Of a stretch of DNA of 9,856 bases, positions 4,943 through 9,856 are shown one piece after another. The stretch's first letter is position 1; every line of letters starts with the position of its first letter. This DNA comes from UBA5004 sp038061835 (GTDB lineage Bacteria; Patescibacteriota; Minisyncoccia; Phycocordibacterales; Zambryskibacteraceae): the NCBI GenBank assembly GCA_038061835.1, contig JBBTYJ010000013.1:1-9856 (forward strand), in the 5' to 3' direction. A program made the translations under genes and the position numbers. Below the pieces are notes generated by a model. That model ran no database searches, was not told the origin of the DNA, and worked only from the letters and a program-made list of their open reading frames with translations.

Positions 4943-6181
4943 ATGGGGGTGCAACTGCTTACAGCCGGCACAATTTTTTCCAGTCTCTCTTTGTTTAACA
5001 TAGAAGTCAGGGATTATCTGGATATTATTGTCGTGGCATTTTTGGTTTATGCCATCATTTTACTTTTCAAGAAGACACGCTCGCTCTTTCTTTTCAACGG
5101 GGTGGCGGTCTTGGTACTCATTTACATCTTTGCTAGATATTTTGGTCTTTATTTGACGAGTTACCTCTTCAGTTTTTTCTTTGGATTTTTTATGATTATT
5201 TTTATCGTAGTTTTTCAAAGAGAACTGCGCAGACTCTTTGAGTGGCTTTCATCATGGAAAAAATTTCCTTATTCCAAACGTGAACTCATTCCGGATTTTG
5301 TTTCTGTTCAAGTTATTGAGGCGGTCATAGCCTTGGCACAAGCCAAAATTGGCACGCTGATAGTTTTTCCTGGCGAAGACAATCTGGACATGATAGCGGC
5401 CGGAGGTATTTCTTTGGGAGGTAGAGTATCCGCGGAACTTTTACAAAGTATTTTTGACCCGTCTTCTCCCGGGCATGATGGCGCTGCCATCATTCAGAGA
5501 GACAGAGTTAGGTCGTTTGGAGTTCATTTGCCTTTAGCCCGAAAGGGGATAAAGAAATTCGGAACTAGGCATCGCGCGGCGCTTGGGTTGGCTGAACGCT
5601 CGGACGCCTTCATTATTGTGGTATCCGAAGAACGGGGAACGATTTCGATTGCCGAAGATGGCGAAATCAGCGCATTATCGGAGGATTCTGTAGTCGACGA
5701 GTTTCCGGCCAGATTGCATGATTTTTTGCGTAAACATTTGCTCGCGGGTGACGCCGAATCGAAAGTTTGGCATCCTTTGATAAATTGGAAAGAAAAACTC
5801 GCCTCAATTTTGATCGCCTTCTTTCTGTGGTATGCCTTTGTAGTTCAGCTCGGCGCGGGTACTATTACCAAAAACTTTCAAGTACCGGTTGAATTTCGCT
5901 CATTGCCTGAAGAATATCTTATTGAAAATATCAATCCGACCGAAATTAACGTTTCTCTCTCCGGTAGAGAGCAAGATTTCAGTTTTTTGAATTCCGATAA
6001 ACTAAAGATAAGCATTGATCTTGAGAGCAGTACCGTAGGCGCGCACAAATATGATCTAAAAAACGACGACATTATCGGAAGTTTAGGGGACCTGTCGATC
6101 GTCAATTTTACCCCAAAAGTTATCAAATTTAATATAAAAAAAGCCCCGCCCCCACCTCCGTTTCCACCTCCCGAGCAATAA
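4943..6181 (+). CDS. cdaA: Diadenylate cyclase CdaA fused to a YbbR (CdaR-like) domain
   Basis: 412 residues; CdaA alone is usually about 270-280. It makes the second messenger c-di-AMP from two ATP. Residues 20-95 hold about three membrane helices as in CdaA. The DAC catalytic domain follows (about 97-265) with both signature motifs: FDPSSPGHDGAAII (171-184, DGA) and FGTRHRAALGLAE (206-218, RHR). A fourth membrane helix (285-301, KLASILIAFFLWYAFVV) leads into a YbbR-type domain (about 305-398, FQVPVEFRSLPEEYLIENIN, then PTEINVSLSGRE). The C-terminal tail is proline-rich (PPPPPFPPPEQ). In Firmicutes the YbbR protein CdaR is a separate membrane-anchored partner encoded beside cdaA; here both are one polypeptide, with the YbbR part predicted outside the membrane. 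Start ATG chosen by its TATAAT spacing and position before helix 1. Confidence 0.93.
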   Translation: MGVQLLTAGTIFSSLSLFNIEVRDYLDIIVVAFLVYAIILLFKKTRSLFLFNGVAVLVLIYIFARYFGLYLTSYLFSFFFGFFMIIFIVVFQRELRRLFEWLSSWKKFPYSKRELIPDFVSVQVIEAVIALAQAKIGTLIVFPGEDNLDMIAAGGISLGGRVSAELLQSIFDPSSPGHDGAAIIQRDRVRSFGVHLPLARKGIKKFGTRHRAALGLAERSDAFIIVVSEERGTISIAEDGEISALSEDSVVDEFPARLHDFLRKHLLAGDAESKVWHPLINWKEKLASILIAFFLWYAFVVQLGAGTITKNFQVPVEFRSLPEEYLIENINPTEINVSLSGREQDFSFLNSDKLKISIDLESSTVGAHKYDLKNDDIIGSLGDLSIVNFTPKVIKFNIKKAPPPPPFPPPEQ

Positions 6182-6504
6182 CAACCCTTTCAAATAGGAA
6201 TTTGGATAAAATGCGGTGTATTTTAAAAATAGCTCGAACCGTATTCCGATGACGAGCACCATTCCTGCGTCGAGATACTTACGACTCGTGGATGGCTTCA
6301 CACCGCGGACGAGCGCGACTGACGCGGATAACCGCGAGAGAAGCCGCTGGCAAAATCGCGAGCGACACTAGCAAGAGCTATTAAACCCCCGCTTACTAGC
6401 CAAAACACCGACAGCAACGCAAGGAACTTTCCCGCGTGTCCTGGATCTTATACCAATTTAAATATACGGCTTAATTTAAATAGATCTAACCAAGGAAAAC
6501 ATGG
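6182..6504. other. Gene-free stretch with hairpins and a decayed coding remnant
   Basis: 323 bp between the cyclase stop and the GHL15-like stop. It contains one inverted-repeat end (6213-6240), a GC-rich core (about 6300-6400) with a perfect hairpin CGCGG-ATAA-CCGCG (6323-6336), an imperfect stem near 6368-6400 (CTAG.AAG/CTT.CTAG), and an AT-rich end (6450-6490). On the minus strand 6298-6447 is open stop-to-stop and reads like protein: DPGHAGKFLALLSVFWLVSG, then GLIALASVARDFASGFSRGY and a basic/serine tail. It has no ATG. No intact gene or recognised RNA is seen, and no clear U-tract terminator for either convergent gene. Confidence 0.5.
6213..6240 (-). repeat. Inverted-repeat copy at the left border of the exported-protein cassette
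   Basis: On the minus strand it reads GTTCGAGC, an A/T core (TATTTTTAAAA) and TACACCGC. This matches 27 of 28 positions of the plus-strand copy at 9542-9569, the only difference being one A. The two copies face outward from the two-gene cassette. The remaining ~270 bp of the right-hand element is not recognisable here, so this looks like a solo end. Confidence 0.85.
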
Positions 6505-7920
6505 TCAATGTTGGTTCAAAATTTTTGATGGATTTTTGACTATAAGAACAGCGGTTCTCGCCTCAAGGGTTATCGGCATAACAAGCGGGTTTCCGGCGAT
6601 ATCGTAAAATGCGCCTTTTGTCTGGGGCTGGAATTCGTGCGAGTCGTTGTTGTCGGCATTAACCACTGCAATCACATTTTCAAACTCTCTTACAAATAAG
6701 TTGCTCATTTCTTCGGCTTCCCCGAGCGGTTCGCCTAAATCCAGATCAAATTCTCTGAACCAATAGTGCGGAATATCCGAAGGCCCTTCTTTATATGTCC
6801 AATATGCCTCTCGGTCCTTATCGGCAAAAAGCAAATAGGAATAATAAGCAAATAACGTTTTATCAATATCCCCGGCCCACCCCGGCGAGGGTTTTGAACC
6901 AATGAAGATCTGTTTGTCTTTGGGAATCTTTTCTATCACCTCCAAAAATCTCCGCATATCTTCAATCGGCATCTCTTCCGGATAAACTTCACTCTCCGCC
7001 CCGCCGGCCGCTACGGCTATCTGGCCAAAAACTTCCGGGTCAAGCACAACAGATATTCCATCAATATTTGCGACAATTGGAATATTAATTTTTTTCCTTA
7101 CCGTATTGAAAAAACTTATCTGCGCATTTTTAAAAGCCTCGTTGGTCGGATATTTTGCGGGTTTGGATGTTTTTGAATAGTGTTCATACGCGCCTATGCT
7201 TCCCATAAAATCATCCAGCAATATGCCGCTCCAAATTCCGCCCTGCTCCCGCAATAGCTTGCTGACTTTTTCTGCAAAATATTCCTGATAACCGGGGTGT
7301 CCTGGATCAGGCAGATAAGTACCTGGCGTTTGTAATGCCCCCTCCCCCACAACTATAATATTTCCTTCAGTATCTTTTAAAAGCCATTCGGGGTGATTTT
7401 CTACAACCCACGGAGTGTCTTCACTATCAATACTCCCGGGGTCTGCTTGAACTTTCCATTCCGCAAATTTCGGACCCAAGGCGCTGTCCATATAAAGCAG
7501 GCCCTTAACAGTCGGGTTATATTTTTTAAATTTCAGAAAAAGCTCCTTTTTTGACGCGCCAAACATAACATAATCGTAGTGCGGCGCTAATTTAGCAACC
7601 TGTTCTTCGGTTGGGTCAAAAGAGCCAAAAATTCCGCTTCCTATGTGCTTTCCCGCGCGCTTTGATCGGGAAGACTGCGCCGGATAAGTCGTAAGCTTAA
7701 GGTCTACGATTTCACGCACTAATTCGTCCTGTTTTTCCTTGCTTGAAAGAATGCCATACAGCGGAAAGCCCGGGAACTTAGGCAAATCAGTGATAGTGGT
7801 TGCGCGCGGCGCTGGCCGATATGTATCAAACGGAGTATTTGAAAAAAATCTAAGCCATATGAAGAAAGCTACTCCAATTATCACAACCACCAATATGACA
7901 AATTTGATAAGTTTTTTCAT
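6505..7920 (-). CDS. Putative exported glycoside hydrolase, GHL15-like
   Basis: 471 residues. Residues 1-23 are a lysine-led membrane helix (KKLIKFVILVVVIIGVAFFIW) with no clear signal-peptidase site, so the enzyme is probably anchored outside the cell. The body looks like a (beta/alpha)8 hydrolase of the hypothetical glycosyl hydrolase family 15 type: YDYVMFGASKKE (115-126), VKGLLYMDS, HPEWLLKDTEGNIIV (176-190), YLPDPGHPGYQEYFAEKV (202-219), and GIWSGILLDDFMG (228-240; D236/D237 are candidate catalytic acids). AAGGAESEVYPEE (304-316) supplies conserved Glu candidates. Residues about 405-465 look like a small C-terminal beta domain. The substrate is unknown. Its ATG is 1 nt after the beta-helix gene stop, so the two are one operon. 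Its stop leads into the repeat-bearing gap at 6182-6504. Confidence 0.75.
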   Translation of the reverse strand: MKKLIKFVILVVVIIGVAFFIWLRFFSNTPFDTYRPAPRATTITDLPKFPGFPLYGILSSKEKQDELVREIVDLKLTTYPAQSSRSKRAGKHIGSGIFGSFDPTEEQVAKLAPHYDYVMFGASKKELFLKFKKYNPTVKGLLYMDSALGPKFAEWKVQADPGSIDSEDTPWVVENHPEWLLKDTEGNIIVVGEGALQTPGTYLPDPGHPGYQEYFAEKVSKLLREQGGIWSGILLDDFMGSIGAYEHYSKTSKPAKYPTNEAFKNAQISFFNTVRKKINIPIVANIDGISVVLDPEVFGQIAVAAGGAESEVYPEEMPIEDMRRFLEVIEKIPKDKQIFIGSKPSPGWAGDIDKTLFAYYSYLLFADKDREAYWTYKEGPSDIPHYWFREFDLDLGEPLGEAEEMSNLFVREFENVIAVVNADNNDSHEFQPQTKGAFYDIAGNPLVMPITLEARTAVLIVKNPSKILNQH

Positions 7921-7921
7921 G

Positions 7922-9349
7922 TTACCAATCTTTACATTTTAGATCAGTTGTTTTTGCAATTTGAGAGTTTTGATCGGTATTGGATTTCTCCTGCCATACC
8001 GCGAGATCACGAATTAAGTCTTGCGGGACCACGCCTCCGCGCCAAAATAGCGGCTGTTCTCCATCTGGTACACAGTAGAGATTATTACTTGCTTCCAAGT
8101 TGAGAATCCGAGCCGGATCCGCCACGATAAACACATTATTGAATTTGCCCTCGGGATCCCGGAGATCGCGAAAACGATTGTTGGAGATCTTTGCTTTGGT
8201 GCTCGGGAGACACCCGCGACCATTTTGGCAGCCATCTGGATGGCCTGGGTGTTCCTCGCCAAAATGAATGCCAACTTTAGCGCGGGTGACAGAATTATTA
8301 TTAAAAGTGCAATTATAGCAATGAGCAAATTCTACAGCTTTTTCAACTCTTTCAATCGTGTTTGCGTCAGCGTGGATATCATACGCCTCATACTCGTTCA
8401 CATGACTGGTGCTTCCGTCACCGCCCAAATCAAGTGCCTTCTCTTTCAAGTCAAAAAAATGGTTATTCCGAATAATGATATTGCGCGCCCCAAACTTAAA
8501 GCCGAATCCTTTGGTGCCATCATGCACGGCGTTGTTCTCTATAATCCAATTGCGCGCTCTCGTGCCATCAAGCGCTTGCTCATAAGGGCCGCTAAACTCA
8601 TTGCCGTAAATATAGACTGGCCCTTCATCACTGACGGCTTTGATGGAATCACTATCCGAACCATAAGAGCCGATTAGCTTATTGCATCGGATGTGTGTGT
8701 TTATGGAGCCGATTTGAATATTTCGCCCATAGGCGTTGTTAAACGTCAGTCCTTGTATGATTACATGGCTTCCGTATATTTCCAGAATCGTCCAGATTTT
8801 TCCGGGATTTTCAGGGTAATCACATGTCCTAAGATTTGACGGGCAACTTCCATCAATAATAGCTTCCTCCCCGTCATAGCTCATCAAAATCACCGACTCG
8901 CGCTCTGTTTGTCCATCTGCATTGATTAACAATGGTTGGACAGGTTCATCGGGAAAGAGCTTCAAAGGATGAATGAAGTACGTTCCTTTGCGAACCTTTA
9001 TCGTTACCGAATTTGTGCCGTAATTACCCTCTGGAGTGAGGAAGAGTTTTTCACGGACACGAGGAGACGTAAAATCTTTGAACGGGCAATGATTATTCCC
9101 TTCATTGGTGGGCGCCAAGCCGTCACATCTTTCATTATCTGCACCCTGTTCATTAGCTGCAACGTAATAGGTAACATCGGTGTCCGGCACTTTGGGAGAT
9201 GCGGTACATAGGGGGAGACTAACCTCGTCTAAATTCATTAATGTCAAATCTTTTTTAGAATTAGCATCATCCTCGTCCAGCAGCATAAAAGTGAATATGG
9301 CAAATCCTATTACAAAGACCACCACGAGAGCGATAATAAGTTTTTTCAT
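7922..9349 (-). CDS. Exported right-handed beta-helix protein (pectate-lyase-like fold)
   Basis: 475 residues. The N-terminal anchor helix (KKLIIALVVVFVIGFAIFTFML, 2-23) is followed by an acidic linker (DEDDANSKKD). Residues about 60-135 include YYVAANEQGADNERCDGLAP and VTIKVRKGTYFI, the usual entry to a parallel beta helix. Residues about 185-430 have repeated N-N/V-I-I rungs: HVIIQGLTFNNAYG, VYIYGNEFSG, NWIIENNAVHDG, NIIIRNNHFFD, CTFNNNSVTRAKVGIHF, AKISNNRFRD and LEASNNLYCV. This is the PF13229/pectate-lyase superfamily pattern, typical of polysaccharide lyases, epimerases or glycosidases. No catalytic set is certain. Twelve cysteines suggest disulfides outside the cell. Upstream partner of the GHL15-like gene (1-nt gap); both begin MKKLI. 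The ATG has no Shine-Dalgarno or clear promoter and lies 23 nt after an upstream remnant's stop. Confidence 0.85.
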   Translation of the reverse strand: MKKLIIALVVVFVIGFAIFTFMLLDEDDANSKKDLTLMNLDEVSLPLCTASPKVPDTDVTYYVAANEQGADNERCDGLAPTNEGNNHCPFKDFTSPRVREKLFLTPEGNYGTNSVTIKVRKGTYFIHPLKLFPDEPVQPLLINADGQTERESVILMSYDGEEAIIDGSCPSNLRTCDYPENPGKIWTILEIYGSHVIIQGLTFNNAYGRNIQIGSINTHIRCNKLIGSYGSDSDSIKAVSDEGPVYIYGNEFSGPYEQALDGTRARNWIIENNAVHDGTKGFGFKFGARNIIIRNNHFFDLKEKALDLGGDGSTSHVNEYEAYDIHADANTIERVEKAVEFAHCYNCTFNNNSVTRAKVGIHFGEEHPGHPDGCQNGRGCLPSTKAKISNNRFRDLRDPEGKFNNVFIVADPARILNLEASNNLYCVPDGEQPLFWRGGVVPQDLIRDLAVWQEKSNTDQNSQIAKTTDLKCKDW

Positions 9350-9372
9350 GACAATAATTTGTTGCGGTTTAT

Positions 9373-9513
9373 TTATTTTTTTGTCTCCTGAATACGCAAG
9401 CTGACGAGTTTGCCGTGAATGTCGTATACCGTGATTTTGTATCTATCAATGCCGATGTTGCCGACGCCGATGCGCAAACCATCTCCATAACTGCTTTGCC
9501 CCGCCACACCCGA
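9373..9513 (-). pseudogene. C-terminal coding remnant upstream of the beta-helix gene
   Basis: On the minus strand, ending at TAA 9373-9375, the frame reads SSYGDGLRIGVGNIGIDRYK, then ITVYDIHGKLVSLRIQETKK: balanced, beta-strand-like protein sequence rather than noise. Upstream of about 9513 the same frame enters a hairpin (9514-9530) and a repeat element, turns Arg/Ala-rich and reaches a stop at about 9621. The N-terminal part of this protein is therefore not contiguous. The function is unknown; the strand pattern could be the end of a surface protein. Likely a gene broken by the element at 9540-9840, or its 3' end relocated beside it. Confidence 0.45.
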
Positions 9514-9530
9514 GCCGCGCTCTGCGCGGC
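9514..9530. repeat. Perfect GC hairpin
   Basis: GCCGCGC-TCT-GCGCGGC: a 7-bp perfect stem with a 3-nt loop, 9 bp outside the left end of the MITE-like element. No U-tract follows on either strand, so it is not a typical terminator. Confidence 0.7.
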
Positions 9531-9597
9531 GAGGAAATGCAGTTCGAGCTATTTTTAAAAATACACCGCCAGAAAGGATTTTGCAAATGCGAGTTGC

Positions 9598-9621
9598 CCG
9601 CCTCGCTTCGCTCGGCGGCTA
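9598..9621. repeat. GC palindrome within the element
   Basis: CCGCC and GGCGG arms around TCGCTTCGCTC. A partial copy (GCTCGGCGGGC) also ends the window at 9846-9856, just outside the right end of the element. Confidence 0.5.
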
Positions 9622-9714
9622 GTCTATATGGGATTTTTAGCGAAAAAGAAATGCTTTTATCAATAAGAGCAAAAGAACCTGTTAAAAATGTCGGCTCGAA
9701 CTTTATGCTGAATT

Positions 9715-9746
9715 CCCGCCTGCGCCGAGGCTTCGGCAGGCAGGCA
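9715..9746. repeat. GC palindrome related to the fpg-tail repeat
   Basis: GCCT, a 2-nt bulge and GCCGA pair with TCGGC and AGGC around a GGCT loop. The flanking CCCGCCTGC and GCAGGCAGGC strings match the style of the palindrome at 986-1005, suggesting one dispersed family. Confidence 0.55.
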
Positions 9747-9856
9747 AAACGGCTTGAGATTTCCCCGAAAAACGGCTGGCGAGCCAACTGCTTCATTTCC
9801 CAACTGGCGGTGTCTGTTTGAAAATATCCGAACGGAACTGACTGGGCTCGGCGGGC

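Larger units (their letters stand above)
9540..9840. mobile_element. MITE-like element with imperfect ~35-bp terminal inverted repeats
   Basis: Both ends start CAGTTC and end ACACCGCCAG. The left end (9540-9572, plus strand) reads CAGTTCGAGC, a TATTTTTAAAAA core and ACACCGCCAG. The right end (9840-9804, minus strand) reads CAGTTCCGTTCGG, an ATATTTTCAAACAG core and ACACCGCCAG. A third related string (AGTTCGAGC, then ACATTTTTAACAG) occurs inside at 9702-9677 on the minus strand. Two GC palindromes (9598-9621 and 9715-9746) lie within. It is about 301 bp with no transposase gene, hence non-autonomous. I see no obvious target-site duplication. All three minus-strand frames have long open stretches that I attribute to the repeat. 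The left end matches 27/28 of the repeat at 6213-6239. Confidence 0.55.

Noticed and set aside
6435..7311. Shared 12-mer GTGTCCTGGATC at about 6436 and 7300
   Set aside because: Short enough to occur by chance in a 10-kb window, and the flanks do not match.
8225..8677. 150-codon plus-strand open frame inside the beta-helix gene
   Set aside because: Fully antisense to a well-supported gene, with no recognisable domain. A shadow frame.
9537..9821. Plus-strand open frame (MQFELFLKIHRQKGF...)
   Set aside because: Coincides with the ~300-bp repeat element and starts in its terminal repeat. No family features.
9446..9856. Long minus-strand open frame (MKQLARQPFFGEISS...)
   Set aside because: Most of it lies in the inverted-repeat element, the other frames are also open, and its end is Trp/Arg/His-rich. 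I treat it as repeat-derived rather than a gene.
1..9856. CRISPR array, rRNA or autonomous transposase gene
   Set aside because: No regularly spaced repeats, no conserved rRNA segments and no transposase motifs were found on either strand.

Overview
The window looks like a compact bacterial chromosome segment, most likely from a Patescibacteria (Candidate Phyla Radiation, Parcubacteria-like) genome. This is inferred from small single-copy housekeeping genes packed with 4-8 nt overlaps, several short membrane proteins of unknown function, very short intergenic spacers, absence of clear Shine-Dalgarno sequences before the starts I checked, and GC-rich palindromic repeats. I cannot confirm the taxon without a search.

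Left part (1-2424, minus strand): an apparent operon ruvA - mutM/fpg - SpoU-family RNA methyltransferase - DoxX-like membrane protein, ending at a tRNA-Lys(TTT) cut by the window edge. ruvA faces rpsT (ribosomal protein bS20, plus strand). Only 40 bp separates their start codons, and it holds both promoters. rpsT converges on a bacterial-PH-domain membrane protein gene (2741-3274), which follows a tRNA-Arg(GCG) gene with encoded CCA (3353-3427). Just upstream of that tRNA is an 18-bp copy of the tRNA 5' end plus a coding-like remnant, the signature of an old insertion into the tRNA gene.

Middle (3645-6181): a two-TM protein of unknown function (minus) is divergent from a ZIP-family metal transporter (plus), with 29 bp between the start codons. 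A diadenylate cyclase gene follows. Its product carries both the CdaA membrane/cyclase module and a C-terminal TM plus YbbR (CdaR-like) domain, so synthase and regulator appear fused in one polypeptide.

Right part (6182-9856): two minus-strand genes, one nucleotide apart, encode N-terminally anchored exported proteins: a right-handed beta-helix protein (pectate-lyase-like fold) and a putative GHL15-type glycoside hydrolase. Together they suggest extracellular polysaccharide processing. The cassette is bordered by inverted copies of a 27-28 bp repeat (6213-6239 and 9542-9569). The right copy is one end of a ~300-bp MITE-like element (9540-9840) with imperfect terminal inverted repeats. This element lies next to the C-terminal coding remnant of another protein. 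The 6182-6504 gap also holds hairpins and a coding-like remnant.

A recurring theme is start-site architecture. For rpsT, the ZIP gene and the cyclase gene, a -10 hexamer sits exactly at -12 to -7 relative to the start codon, which predicts leaderless mRNAs.
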